Source: Megalobrama amblycephala
Taxonomy: Eukaryota; Chordata; Actinopteri; Cypriniformes; Xenocyprididae
Direction of reading: 5' to 3'
Length of the DNA stretch: 64,000 nt
Assembly (NCBI RefSeq): GCF_018812025.1
Contig: NC_063066.1
Coordinates: 9,865,882-9,929,881 of the forward strand
In this document: positions 35,868 through 48,192 of the stretch, piece after piece
Numbering within the stretch: the first letter of the stretch is position 1
How the letters are laid out: every line of letters begins with the position of its first letter
Made by a program: the position numbers and the translations under genes
The notes under the pieces: generated by a model
Databases searched by the model: none
What the model was told of the DNA's origin: nothing
What the model saw: only the letters and a program-made list of their open reading frames with translations

Positions 35868-36290
35868 TGTCTTATGCTCATCAAGGCTCCATTTATTTTA
35901 TCAAAAATACAGTACAAACAGTAATATTGTGAAAAAATATCACAATTTAAAATAACTGTTTTGTATTTGAAAATATTTTAAAATGTAATTTATCCCTGTG
36001 ATGGTAAAGCTGTCTTCAGTGTCAAATGATCCTCCAGAAATTATTCTAATATGCTGATTTGGTGCCCAAGAAATAAGTCTTAACATTATTAAAGTTGAAA
36101 ACCATGATTAAAAAAAAAAGGATTTTTTGAATATCAAAAGCATTTATCTAAAATAGAAATCTTTTGGAACATTACATATGTTTTACTGTCACTTTTGATC
36201 AATTTTATGCATCCATGCTGAATAAAAATGATAAAAGTGATTAATTCTTTCAAATACATTTTACTGACCCCAAACTTTTGATCGGTAGTG
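35868..36290. mobile_element. Partial copy of the palindromic TA-flanked element
   Basis: Shared stretches include CAGTAATATTGTGAAAAAAT, ATTATTCTAATATGCTGATT and CCCAAACTTTTGATCGGTAG at the right end. Confidence 0.75.
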
Positions 36291-36570
36291 TATATATTTG
36301 CAAGTTGCAATCATGATGCATAAAATCGAAATAACAAAACTGTGAGATATAGTCACACTGTCAAATATAAAGTAGTAATTGAGATATATAAAGTCACATT
36401 GGAAGATATAAAGCTGCAATACTGTATACAAAACCGACATTAGTTCAAATGTCAGTCATCTTGAACTACTTTTTACTTGCATTCACATTTTACTGTTTAA
36501 AATATTTTTCTCTTGAATATGACTGATTAAGTTTACAGCTCTGCTGTCTCTCAGGAGTGGGCACCCATTT
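36291..36570. other. AT-rich non-coding stretch
   Basis: No gene is visible. Confidence 0.3.
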
Positions 36571-36970
36571 CTCCAGAGGGGTTGGGACGGGAAAGAGGGG
36601 TGTTGGTCGGAGGTGGGGACAGGGGTTATGGATGGGGTTTGGGGGGCAGAGTGGGTCTATTTAGCCCTCAGCAGCAGAACGCCCCCCTCCCCCCACCACC
36701 ATCCCTTCCCTCCCCCGGGCTTTGTATGTCCTCAGCCCCACTCCTCCCTCTTTTGTCACCCGGCCATTCCGCTTTGCTTAGCATACACAATGGGAGCTCA
36801 GTGCTCGGGCTCCTGACGCTGCATTCTGCCTGCGCGCTGGGGAGTGAACACGGTCGAGCTGGGGGAACTGGGGGGAGAGGGGTGATACATGGGGGCCAGG
36901 AACACTATTTGACTAAATGCCACTGTGCCCCCCCCCCCCTCCTCACCCACCCACCCACCTACCCTCACCT
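36571..36970. other. G/C-run cluster with quadruplex potential
   Basis: On the plus strand, four G-runs at 36578-36600 have loops of 2, 2 and 5 bases, a canonical G-quadruplex motif. Four more G-runs lie at 36615-36646 (one 8-base loop). On the minus strand, C-runs at 36682-36716 and a 12-C run at 36928-36939 followed by CCCA repeats give further motifs. The long open frames here reflect this composition. Confidence 0.7.
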
Positions 36971-37129
36971 CCTGGTACTTACCAAACACATACACACATC
37001 CACAGATGGAGCGCACAAAACAAGTGCCATCCAACCAAACCATGGCACTCGGCAGAAAAACAACCCTAAACAAACAAGTGTTCCCATCATGCCAGCTGTA
37101 ACTCTCTGTGCTGGGATGGCTCAACTGGA

Positions 37130-37340
37130 GCGTGACTGAGCCTGGCTACATATGTGTTCTCTTTATCTTTCCAGCGGGGCGCCGGGCACTGGGCCCATGT
37201 GGAATTTTAAGACCTGGCCCTCGGAGACTTCGGTCAGAAAATTAATCCACAACGTGGGGGCGCGAGTGTGTTCATTTGAAACAATTAAACTATTTCACGC
37301 CCCCTTGACAAATCAATCTTAGGAGACATGTGTTTGTGTT
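37130..37340. promoter_or_regulatory. Candidate conserved non-coding block
   Basis: Mixed sequence with AAAATTAATCCACAAC, a SOX-like AACAATTAAAC (37279) and TTGACAAATCAATC near the end, beside the G-rich cluster. Function is inferred from composition and motifs. Confidence 0.35.
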
Positions 37341-37704
37341 ATGTAAAATAACGGTGAGTTGCAGTTTCCAAACGTCCATAAAAGTGCCTTTTGACTTAAA
37401 TATTGGCTTTATCAACAACCATAACAACGCAACATATCACTCATGTGAGGGTCTAACCCATACTAAATAAAGTATATACTGTATACTTAATGTGTGTGGT
37501 TTGCCAGGGGGCTGGGACCCACTAGGGGGCCTCAGCAAACTTATAAGGGGCCTCAAGATGGCTTAAAGGTACTTAAATGAATAAATTATTACTAATATTA
37601 ATATAATCAACTCAAATCTAAATTAATGATAAAACCACATAAATTCAACATGTAAACCATGGTTATTGTAGTTAACTAAAACTAAAACCATAAAAAACTT
37701 GAAA
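37341..37704. other. AT-rich non-coding stretch
   Basis: No gene. The part at 37640-37700 (TTATTGTAGTTAACTAAAAC) resembles an interspersed repeat. Confidence 0.3.
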
Positions 37705-37708
37705 TTAA

Positions 37709-38650
37709 AGGTGCCCTAGAACGTCTTTTAAAAGATGTAATATAAGTCTAAGGTGTCCCCTGAATGTGTCTGTGAAGTTTCAGCTTCAAAATGCCCCATT
37801 TTAGATTTTTTAACTGCCTATTTTGGGCCATCATTAACTATGCACCGATATATAGGTTGCGGCCCCTTTAATTCTCATGCTCCCCGCCCCGGAGCTCGCG
37901 CTTGCCTTGAACAGCATAAACACAGTTCACACAGCTAATATAACCCTCAAAATGGATCTTTACAAAGTGTTCATCATGCAGCATGTCTTGAACCGCGTAA
38001 GTATTGTATTTATTTGGATGTTTACATTTGATTCTGAATGAGTTTGATAGTGTTCCGTGGCTAAAGCTAACATTACACACTGTTGGAGAGATTTATAAAG
38101 AATGAAGTTGTGTTTATGAATTATACAGACTTCAAGTGTTTAATAATGAAAATAGCGACGGCTCTTGTCTCTGTGAATACAGTAATAAACGATGGTAACT
38201 TTAACCACATTTAACAGTACATTAGCAACATGCTTAACGAAACATTTAGAAAGACAATTTACAAATATCACTAAAAATATCATGTTATCATGGATCATGT
38301 CAGTTATTATTGCTCCATCTGCCATTTTTCGCTATTGTTCTTGCTTGCTTACCTAGTCTGATGATTTCAGCTGTGCACAGATCCAGACGTCCTGCCCTTG
38401 TCTAATGCCTTGAACATGGGCTGGCATATGCAAATATTGGGGTGTACATATTAATGATCCTGACTGTTACGTAACAGTCCGGTGTTATGTTGAGATTCGC
38501 CTGTTCTTCGGAGGTCTTTTAAACAAATGAGATTTATATAAGAAGGAGGAAACAATGGAGTTTGAAACTTAGTGTATGTCTTTTCAATGTACTGAACTCT
38601 TGTCATTCAACTATGCCAAGGTAAATTCAATATTTAATTCTAGGGCACCT
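37709..38650 (+). mobile_element. TTAA-flanked non-autonomous element, copy 3 (complete)
   Basis: The best-preserved copy: it starts AGGTGCCCTAGAACG and ends TTCTAGGGCACCT, with TTAA on both sides (37705-37708 and 38651-38654). At 942 bp it matches copy 2 along its length, including the central CTGTTACGTAACAG palindrome near 38462. There is no coding capacity. TTAA flanks suggest mobilisation by a piggyBac- or Kolobok-type transposase encoded elsewhere. Confidence 0.9.
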
Positions 38651-38699
38651 TTAAATAAAATACAAAATACATACAAAGTACCACTGGACCCCATTGATG

Positions 38700-38728
<29 letters not shown>
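38700..38728. repeat. Poly(T) run
   Basis: About 29 consecutive T residues. Confidence 0.95.
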
Positions 38729-38731
<3 letters not shown>

Positions 38732-40234
38732 CTGTTTATTGAACTTTTACAATAATAACAATACAAATACAGAAGAATTATGAAAAAATATTTTACCATC
38801 CCACCCCCCAGAGGAAACAAATATATAAAATAATAATAATGATGTTTATTATATGGACAAAGAAAAAAACCCTGAGACATTTTGCAAAATATGTTCTTTT
38901 GTGTTCGTCAGATGAAAGTAAAATTTGGAACATGAGGTTGAGTAAATAAAAACTTTTTGTTTTAAATTTTGGGTGTAGATAAAATGCTATACAACCTATT
39001 TTATTCAATTCTTAAAATTATGCCAGAATCTTTGGCACATGATGGAGTGACTACAGGTGCATCCTCGCCTGCCCGTCCTGAACATCTGCGCCTGGTGCCT
39101 GGACCCCACCAGCCTACTGAACACACAAACACACTGTCACATGTGCTCACACGAACACACACACGACCCCAGAGATGGATCTGTCTCAGTGGGCACAGCG
39201 CTCACCAACTAAGACGGCATGGAGGGAGAGGGGTGGTCTGTTGTTTCTGTGTGTGTAAGTATGTGTATGAGGGTGAAACAGAAGGTGTGTGTGTGTGTGT
39301 GTGGAGGGGGGTCAGTTGGAGGGTGGGTTCAGTTTGAGTTTCAAAGCCCTGCTTGTTCGCCTATATTTCACACCACAGTGACATCTTAAAGACTAGACAG
39401 GCCTGGTTGCTCTGCCCTCTTTTTTCACATTCGGAGGGAAAGACAGAAGCTGGGGAGACTGTAGGAGGGGGGATTGAAATATATGTAAATAGCCCCCAAA
39501 GGGGATCCGAATTTTATGGGTTCAGAAATTTAGTTCAACCAACCTGAATAATCAAATGTGGGAACAAAAAAATACCCCCACCCAACTTACTAACACTAAC
39601 ATCTCATACTCCCCCAAACCCCACACATACACTCTCAGTTCTCCCCTCTTCGTCCAGCTATCAACAGCTCACGCGGTCATATAGTGTAATAGTACCTGAC
39701 AACAGGCTCCCATTGGGGTCTGCTAACCACACGAGTGAGACGAGAGGAAGATGAGGAAGGATTTTGAGGAAGGTGGAAGCAGACTTCATACCTGATCAGG
39801 CAGCACAGCCGGCTCCTGATTACAACACCATTTTCCCAGCGGGCCCTCTGCCTCATCCAGCACCTCTGAATATGGAGCAGACAGGCAGCCAATCACAAAA
39901 CTTCTCTCTCTCACCTAATGACAGAATTAAGGCTTGTTTGGATCGATTTTCTCAGACTTTACAGGCTTTCTGGAGAAAACCACACAATGAGAAAACTGTA
40001 TTATTGCGTGGGAGGTCTAGCATGTAACAGAGCTAAAAAAGTTCTATTTGACAGATCTTAGGATTACACTGAGCTAGTGGTATGGGAACATTTTCAAAAG
40101 AAGTGTTTGTAGTCTGACCTTAAAACATTTATTTTAAAGATTCTGAATTATTAAATATACTGTACTTAGAGATCAAATGTCCATAGCTATAACTGTACTC
40201 TTTAATCTATTTAATTGTATTTATATTATACAAA
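38729..40234. other. Non-coding stretch with GT repeat and candidate regulatory blocks
   Basis: A GT repeat lies at 39284-39303. Positions 39030-39230 and 39680-39960 are GC-richer and mixed and could be conserved blocks. No gene is supported. Confidence 0.35.
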
Positions 40235-40723
40235 TACACACTACAAAATGTTGAGATGAAAACAACCCAAGTTGGGTTGACATTGGACAAACCCAGCGGT
40301 TATGGGTAGTTTTATTTAACTCAACTATTGTTTAAAAATTACTGTATTGCTTGCTTAAAATGAACCCAAAGTATGTTGGAAAACAACATTTATTAATGTT
40401 TAATAAATTAACATTTATTAATAAGCTCAATGAATAATAATTAAACAAACATTTATTAAATTGCTTATTGATAAATGTTCACCTTTTGATTATCATTGTT
40501 GCCTCTAGTAATTATTATGTGTCTGATTTTTAATTTCCAACCTATTTTGGATTCATTTTAAGCCAGCCATATAGTAATTTTTAAACAATAATTGGGTTAT
40601 AAAACTGCCAGCATGCTGGGCAAACATTTCACCCAACCACTGGGTTAAAACAATCCAATTGCTGAGTTTGTTTATTTTCAACCCAACTTGGGTTGTTTTT
40701 AACCCAGCATTTTTTAGAGTGTA
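40235..40723. mobile_element. MITE with AACCCAACTTGGGTT-type arms
   Basis: AACAACCCAAGTTGGGTTGA near the left end is mirrored by CAACCCAACTTGGGTTGTT near the right, and the termini TACACACTAC and GAGTGTA are related. The 489-bp element has no coding capacity. Confidence 0.78.
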
Positions 40724-41980
40724 CCATTCAAAAAGTTTAGGGTCATTTTATATATATACTGGTTTTACATTTAGATTTTGCAAATTCTGCTGTTTATAAA
40801 TGTGCTTTATTAATAATAAAAAACATAACTATTACAAAATAATATTTCTAAATCAAACACTGTAGTTACATCATCATATACATTTCAGATAGAGAGAAGT
40901 ATATTCCTGATCTTAATGGTAATGTGCCAAAAGTAAAATACTGTTCTTAAAATTTGGTTGTTTTCAGCTTAGAGTCACTGAAAATCAGGCTCTCGTCCCC
41001 TGAGTGTTCAGTGATTCCCCTGCCTTACAATGCCGTCTTTTCCATTAGAAGGGTCTGCACAAAGGGTTATGACACTCAGGAAGCCTTTGAGGGTCTAGAG
41101 CACAAATCCCTTGAGCTCTGTCAAACTGCATTAAATCCTCAATATGCTGCTTGTGGAGTACTAAAGGATTATTAAGAAAGTCTTTCTAGTAATTATTAAG
41201 AGCAAATTTGCAAGAGCAGTGAAATGTACCTGTTGTGCAGTAGTTCTCAACTGGTGGGTAATACTATAAAAAATGATTACAGTTCTGTTTTGAAAAAAAA
41301 AAAAAAAAAAAAAATGCAAATAATAAAATGCAGCTCTACGTATATTATTTAAAATGGGTAGAAAACATTTATCTTGTTGTTGATGTCAAAGGTTGTGCAT
41401 CCAATCAAACTCTTCTTTTGTACAAATGTATATGTAGAAGCTAGACAAATTAGACAGATTCCAAAATGAACAGGTTGCTGAAAAAAGCATGAACAAAACA
41501 ATGAAATGTAAAAGAAAATGTGACATTAAATGGCTGTGTAATTATGGTTGTCTTGATGCACATCACTTAAGATGAGAGAACAGGAACAATCCCTTTATTA
41601 TCAGCCATATTCTTGGTCATGAAACTGCCTGTTGCTGTGAACCAAAAAAGACAGACATACAAAGAGAGGCAGGATGGTGTTAGTCGGCAGACCTGCAGGA
41701 GCTCTTTCTCTCCACGGGCTACGAGAACAACACAACCAGGCACTGACACAGCTGTGCTCATTGAAAGTTGTGCTAAAACTCACAATCATGCACACATAAC
41801 ATTAAGCAAAGTCTCTCTCTTTAATTCCCTTCCTCACACACACATCATCACGTATTGAAAACTTCACTGCATCAGTGTAAAAGAGGAGGCTGGCTATTGG
41901 GCCTCACACAAATCCCTGAGCCACCTTAAATCCCCAACTTTGACCCACCTGTCAGTCACCGGGGTGGCTGCTACTGAGCT
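40724..41980. other. Non-coding stretch with an A-run
   Basis: An A-run lies at 41294-41314. The parts at 40960-41180 and 41570-41900 are mixed in sequence. No gene is supported. Confidence 0.3.
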
Positions 41981-42205
41981 TCGGCGGGTAGCGCAGCGCC
42001 TCTCACACACAGGCCTTTTTTACATTTCAACGGACTTAAGCTAAATACTAACGACTCCCAATCAAGAGACGTCTAAACACCCATCACCATCAGCCCTTTG
42101 CATATTACAGAGAGAAGATTAAGGAAAACCGAGAGGCACTTTGTTTTCGATTACAGGATAATAAATTTGCCTCCGCTTCACGTTGGGCGGTTCTTTGCCT
42201 CCATG
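41981..42205. promoter_or_regulatory. Candidate conserved non-coding block
   Basis: Mixed sequence containing CCCTTTGCATATTACAG (POU-like, about 42094-42110) and TAATAAATTTGCC. It lies just beside a Tc1-like insertion. Function is inferred. Confidence 0.35.
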
Positions 42206-42246
42206 TCATGGATATAAGTATATATATGTATGTGTGTGTGTGTATA

Positions 42247-43617
42247 CAGTGCTCAGCGTAAATGAGTTCACCCCCTTTGAAAAGCAACATTTTAAACAAT
42301 ATCTCAATGAACACAAAAACAATTTCCAAAATGTTGACAAGACTAAGTTTACTATAACATCTGTTTAACTTATAACATGAAAGTAAGGTTAATAATTTAA
42401 CTCAGTTTTACTCAAATTAGTGTGATGCAAAAATGAGTACACCCCACAACAAAAACTAATACATCTAGTAGTTTGTATGGCTTCCATGATTTGTAATGAC
42501 AGCACCAAGTCTTCTAGGCATGGAATGAACAAGTTAGCAACATTTTGCAACATCTATCTTTTTCCATTCTTCAAGAATGACCTCTTTTAGAGACTTGTCT
42601 TGTCTCTTCAGAATTCCCCATAGGTGTTCGATACTTGGCCACTGAATCACTTTCACCCTGTTCTTCTTCAGAAATCCAACAGTGGCCTTAGATGTGTGTT
42701 TAGGATCATTATGTTGGAAAAGCGCACGACGACCAAAGGCACGGAGTGATGGTAGCATCTTCTCTTTCAGTATAGAGCAGTACATCTGTGAATTCATGAT
42801 GCCATCAATGAAACGCAGCTCCCCGACACCAGCAGCACTCATGCAGCCCCACATAAGGACACTGCCACCACCATGTTTCACTGTGCCTGGGCTTTAGGAG
42901 AGGCTTCTTTCGTGGACGGCACCCATGCATGCCATTCCTCTGCAGTGTACGCCGTATTGTGTCAGGGGAAATAGTCACCCTAGTTTAGCTTTCTACTTCT
43001 TTAGATAACTGCAGTGAACTTGCATGCCGATTTTCTTCAACCCTTCTCATCAGAAGACGCTCCTCTCGAGGTGTTAACTTCTGTGGATGACCTGGACGTC
43101 TCTGTGAGATGGTTGCAGTTCCATCTTTTTAAAATTTTTGTACCACTTTTGCTACAGTATTCTCATTGATAAGTCAGACCTTTCTGGTGTAAAGAAATTA
43201 TTTTCTTTCTCATGTCTTGTGACATTTCTCTTCCATGTGGTGCCATTGCTGACAGCATGAAATGGGAAGGGGTTTTAACACCCTTTTATAGTCAACTGTC
43301 TGCTGGACACCTGGTAATGAATAATTAGACTAACCTGTGGTTGAGTTCTTGTTAAATTAGACATTTGTCGTCTAAAATTTAGCTTTGCTCCAGAGACTTT
43401 CATTGGGGTGTACTCATTTTTGCATCAACCTTATTTGAGTAAAACTAAAAATTTTGCTCTCCAAGTTATATTATTAACCTTACTTTCATGTTATAAGTTA
43501 AACAGATGTTATATAAAACTTAAACTTGTCAACATTTTGGAAATTGTTTTTGTTCATTGAGATATTGTTTAAAATGTTACTTTTCAAAGGGGGCATACTC
43601 ATTTACGCTGAGCACTG
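42247..43617 (-). mobile_element. Tc1-like transposon, full length but dead
   Basis: Inverted terminal repeats start CAGTGCTCAGCGTAAATGAG and continue for about 200 bases (AACATTTTAAACAATATCTC, TTCCAAAATGTTGACAAG), mirrored at 43400-43617. The left flank is TA; the right flank is a GT/TA microsatellite that may have overwritten the second TA. A broken transposase lies on the minus strand. At 1371 bp the length fits intact Tc1-like elements. Confidence 0.9.
42534..42881 (-). pseudogene. Tc1-like transposase, C-terminal catalytic part
   Basis: The fragment reads GGGSVLMWGCMS, then HNDPKHTSKATVGFL (holding the second catalytic aspartate) and IEHLWGILKR (holding the third acidic residue), the order seen in the DDE domain of Tc1-family transposases. 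The N-terminal half lies upstream (42900-43260, minus) in other frames with several stops, so no full protein can be made. Confidence 0.88.
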
Positions 43618-44290
43618 TGTGTGTGTATATATATATATACACATGTATGTGTATATTTATACACATATATGGGTCATTTACAAATAAGGTTTTTAAAAGT
43701 GTAAAAAAAAAACATAATGGAGACAAAATTAATTTTGAACTTTTATTAAGTGTTAACAATGAAATTATGTGGTTAATCTATTAACACTGATTTTGTCATT
43801 TTTTACAAGATGGACAAAGCTTGTCACCAAAAAAGTCACTCGGTTTAACCAAAATTTCGATTTTACCGAATGACACTTTTGGTTATACCGAATGACGATA
43901 TTTTCAAATAATGTTAAGAGGCTGATATCTAGCTAGCTAGCTTTCTAGCTAGCTGACAAAAGGACAATCCAAAATTTTATATTTAGTACAACTTTTTAAA
44001 ATATTACAACATTTTCCATGTTTTATATCGGTTGTACCGAATGGGACACGCGTATGAGCAAGTGAAAGCATGATTTTTCAAATAGTTAAGAGAGAGTTAG
44101 TTACTTTGCTTCACGATCATGTGGTCCTGTGCAGGTGTCTGAATGATGTCACATCCTGTCACATGATATTGACACATGACTTGATCCAAAATGGTCCTTT
44201 TATATTGGTTATGCTGCATGACATCAATGAAATTCATTTTTCCAGACATTCTTTCTCATAACAAAGCAACGACTATGTATATATAAATTA
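43618..44290. repeat. Repeat-rich segment with recurring ACCGAATGAC motif
   Basis: After a GT/TA microsatellite, the sequence contains TACCGAATGAC at 43864 and 43887, TACCGAATGG at 44035 and a related inverted form CACTCGGTTTAACC near 43838. A CTAG/AGCT tandem lies at 43929-43955. It is likely part of an interspersed repeat of unclear limits. Confidence 0.45.
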
Positions 44291-45115
44291 AATGTGTATG
44301 CTGATGCTGACTGCACCTATACAGCTCCCGCTTGGTGTTATATAACCTGCTGTTACATGCCAAGATATTTATATGGTGTTATATAACATATATATGCACA
44401 CACACATACAAATAATTATATATAATTATATAATAAATTAATACAAATAATTATTTTAATTCACTTTGACGGGAAACACTTCAAATAATTTAAATTAATC
44501 ATTTCAAATAATCATTCAAATTCCTTCTCATTTCTTGAACAGTGTTGCATTGTTTCTGATTCATTCAGTTTTGCAGGTATTTACATGTTTCCGTCTGTAC
44601 TGAAAAGAAATACATATAATTTACTTGGTGACTTAATCTATAGATCATTTTGGTATATTTCAATAATGTGTTAAAGCTAGAACTGCTTTATCGGTATCTT
44701 CCACAGGTGTCCGCAGTGCCAAAGGGCAAAGGCATCACATGTCAGCGTTGTAGTAAATAAAGACAACTAAACATCAATTTTATTGAGTGTTCACATGCAA
44801 AGACAGTCTCCAGAATAATTAGTACACGACAACCAGCCTACACATACCAGCTCTATGTAATTTGCAACGAACACACCTGTCGAGACATGAATAACAAGAT
44901 GCTCAGGTAAGATTGCCCCATAACACACCACACCACACTGCAGATAGGACCTTTAACCTTTGATTTCATAATGTCACTCTGACACATCTTTAGACACGAT
45001 TCTAGTCTAAACGGCACAAACAGGTGCCTAAGCCAGGTGAGGAAAGAAAGGAAAAGAGCCAAACTGATGCAGACTACTTGCATTTACATGACAACTTAAG
45101 AAAAATGCTTTTTTA
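44291..45115. other. AT-rich non-coding stretch
   Basis: No gene. The TGGTGTTATATAAC motif occurs twice (44333 and 44374). Confidence 0.3.
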
Positions 45116-45350
45116 TGACTCATTCAGTCACTAAATCACTCCTTTCCCTTTTTTCTCCCATCGCCCTGGCTATTAAATCACCATCTTGACCCGCTGACCC
45201 AAGGCCCGGGCTGTAAAAAAGCCCCCCGTGGGTCACAGGCCTGATTGGAGCATTTGAATATGAAATGCGCTCGGCTGGGCATGGAAACAGCTCGGCGCTG
45301 CAAGAGCCACGCTGACCCCCAGGAGAGAGGCCCACCGATCAACGCTTCTG
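45116..45350. promoter_or_regulatory. Candidate conserved non-coding block
   Basis: GC-rich, mixed sequence without repeats, containing CCTGATTGGAGCATTTGAAT and GCCCCCCGTGGGTCAC. It contrasts with AT-rich neighbours. Inferred regulatory role. Confidence 0.4.
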
Positions 45351-47200
45351 GGGACAGGGAGTTCTCACTCCCTCTCTCGTTCGCTCTCCTTCTTTTTCAA
45401 ACTCTCTAAGTATGGATTTACATGGCCCATGAGGAGAGAGAAAAGGAGAGAGGGATGAAGGGAGGGAGAAAGAGAAGGAGAGCATTTGAATAAGAGAAGA
45501 GGCAATTCCTGTTAGCATGACAAAGGGGGCTGCCATCATTCCTGATTGGTGTCACAGTGCAGCTCTATAGCCGGCCAGGCCCCCTGCGTGGCTTGATGTG
45601 TGGAGCTCAGGCATGTTTATGCATCCGAGGTGTGATATTTGCCGGGGGTTTGGAGAGAGGGATGCGAATGAACTTTTTGGGGTGGACTTGGAGAACAAAG
45701 TGCATAAAAAAAAAAAAAAAGTTTACGTCTCATTTGACCTATATAGCACATTTTCAAGGCGCTGGTGAAAAGGATATCACCTTAACCCACAGTTAAAAGC
45801 CAAGACTGGTTTCCCACGAAACAGGACATTTTAATTAGTTTTAAAACCACGATAATACTATTTTGACAAGCGGGACCTGTATAGGCGAAGTCAACGTCGG
45901 CATACTCAACGGCATACACAATGAGATGAAAGAGGGCCAAAGAGAGGGAAAAAGGCTGGGATTCTGCGCTTTAACGCTGCGTTTTGTTTATTTTCTGTTA
46001 TCTTTGGCTACTGCTCATTAGCTGATGTTCCTTCTCACCCTTGCGAGTAGCTAGTCACACCAGCTACTGATCTTTCTACAAGCTCTCTCACATGCTAATA
46101 GACTCTGGAGTGCTGCTGTGAGTGACAGGCTGGAGTGGACAAAATAATAAGGCTGTTGATGTATGCGAGTGTCTTTAAAGCATTTCAAAATATATCATAT
46201 TATGCAATTGTGATTGAGACACTAAAGGCTAAACATAGGGGAGACCTATACTTAAAAGCAAGTCGCCATACTGGGTCTTGTCTTGTATTATGGTTTAAAT
46301 GGAATTCCTAATGCTATTGTGCTTCACGTCTATAGTGAATCGAAAGGATAGTTTTCTCAACAAAAAGAAAAAAAGGGAAAAAATGTCATAATTTTTCACT
46401 CTTGTGTTCTAAAACTGTATGACTTCTATTCCTCTGAGAAACAATAAAGAAGATTTTTTGAAACATGTAAATGGGGTCCTGTGCTGTTTTGGTTGAAAAA
46501 GTTTGAAAATGAGGGTGACAAAATATCGGGGCTCATTATCATTGTTTTATTGATTGAAACATCTCACCTATTGAAACTGAAGTGAAAGAAACTGAAGTGG
46601 GACAATAAGAAGAAGTATAAAAGGAAACATGTTACAGTTTTACACCCCTCCAGACATGCCCTAATATGAGCCTTTGGCCCACAAATGCACATCTCTCAGA
46701 GAACTGGCTGAACGACAATGGCAACTAATCAATAAACAAGTGAGGCACTTCTGTTTGGGGTCTAATTTCCATGTGTATGGAGAACTTCTACAAGATGTTC
46801 ACCTGAGTGAAGACATTCACCAATAACACAGAGGATAAAAGAGAGAGGAATTGAGTCTGGCGAGCTGGACTAATGTACCTACTGTCCAAGCATCCTCAAA
46901 ACCCCTGACGTTACAGACATGACAAGTAGTCATCACGCAGATACAAGACCATTGTTCATCTGTCAATCTCTGTTTCTTCCCAACCTACACTAATCAATAT
47001 CTGTGGCCTAGATGAGAGGCCTAATCTCCCATTTCACAGCCCTGCCCCCAGCGCCATAATCTCTGTACCCCATGTATTGTCTCGACTTTCCCAACTGTTA
47101 TTGCACATATGCGCATCACTCATCAATACATTCTCCTCACATATTTACAAAAATATGTGGAATCTATAAAGATCTGGTTCAAAAAGTTTCCATAAGATGT
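45351..47200. other. Non-coding stretch
   Basis: A purine/pyrimidine-biased region (45360-45490) and an A-run (45706-45720) are present. Positions 46860-47100 are mixed and may be regulatory. No gene is supported. Confidence 0.3.
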
Positions 47201-47204
47201 TTAA

Positions 47205-47979
47205 AGGGTTTGTTCACCCAAAAATGAAAATTCTGTCATTAATTACTCACCCTCATGTCGTTCCACACGCGTAAGACCTTCATTCATCTTCGGAACACAA
47301 AATAAGATATTTTTGATAAAATTCAATGGTTCAGTGAGGCCTGCATTGACAGCAAGATAACAGTTCATGTGACTACAGTGGTTCAACCTTAATGTTATGA
47401 AGTGACGAGAATACTTTTTATGTGGCAAAAAAACAAAATAACGACTTTATTCAACAATATCTAGTGATGGGCGATTTCAAAACACTGCTTCATGACGCTT
47501 CGAAGCTCTTTTGTTTCGAATCAGTGGTTCAGATCACGTGTATCAAACTGCCAAAGTCACGTGATTTCAGTAAATGAGGCTTCGTTACGTCATAAGTGTT
47601 TCGAAATTTCAATGGTTCACCATTGGGGTGTAACTTTGGCAGTTTGATACGCGCTCCAAAGCACTGATTCGAAACAAAAGATTCGTAAAGCTTCGAAGCT
47701 TCATGAAGCAGTGATTTGAAATCGCCCATCACTAGATATTGTTGAATAAAGTCATTATTTAGTTTTTTTGTTATTCTTGTCGCTTCATAACATTAAGGTT
47801 GAACCACTGTAGTCACATGAACTGTTATCTTGCTGTCAATGCAGGCCTCACTGAACCATCGAATTTTATCAAAAATATCTTATTTGTGTTCCGAAGATGA
47901 ATGAAGGTCTTACGCGTGTGGAACGACATGAGGGTGAGTAATTAATGACAGAATTTTCATTTTTGGGTGAACTAACCCT
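47205..47979. mobile_element. Palindromic TTAA-flanked element, copy B (complete)
   Basis: It starts AGGGTTTGTTCACCCAAAAA and ends with the inverse GGGTGAACTAACCCT, between TTAA at 47201-47204 and 47980-47983. The arms pair for over 300 bases (CATTAATTACTCACCCTCAT; TCAACAATATCTAGTGATGG), so the whole 775 bp can fold as a hairpin. It belongs to the same family as 30287-31127. Confidence 0.9.
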
Positions 47980-47983
47980 TTAA

Positions 47984-48036
47984 TACCTCAAGTGCTTCTT
48001 TAAATGAAGAGCAAATTGAGACGGTTTTTTTAAGAG
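47984..48036. other. Short non-coding spacer
   Basis: Nothing recognisable. Confidence 0.3.
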
Positions 48037-48192
48037 AAAGAAAGTGAAAGAAAGTGACATGACACGTAGCCAAGTATGGTGTCCCATATACCCAGAATTT
48101 GTGCTCTGCATTTCATCCATTCGTGCACACACACAGCGGTGAGTATTGAACACACACACACACACACACATCGTGAACACACACCCGGAGCA
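48037..48192 (-). mobile_element. SINE 3' fragment with CA repeat
   Basis: Read on the minus strand, this matches the 3' body of the SINE at 4099-4355 (GTGCACA..., GGATG, AAATGCAGAGCAC, CATACTTGGCTACG, GTCATGTCACTTTC). The tRNA-like head is missing. A CA repeat (48152-48171) lies within it. Confidence 0.75.

Noticed and set aside
36582..37139. Plus-strand open frame of 185 codons
   Set aside because: Its length comes from G- and C-run composition; the peptide is low complexity with no recognisable domain, and an opposite-strand frame of similar length overlaps it.
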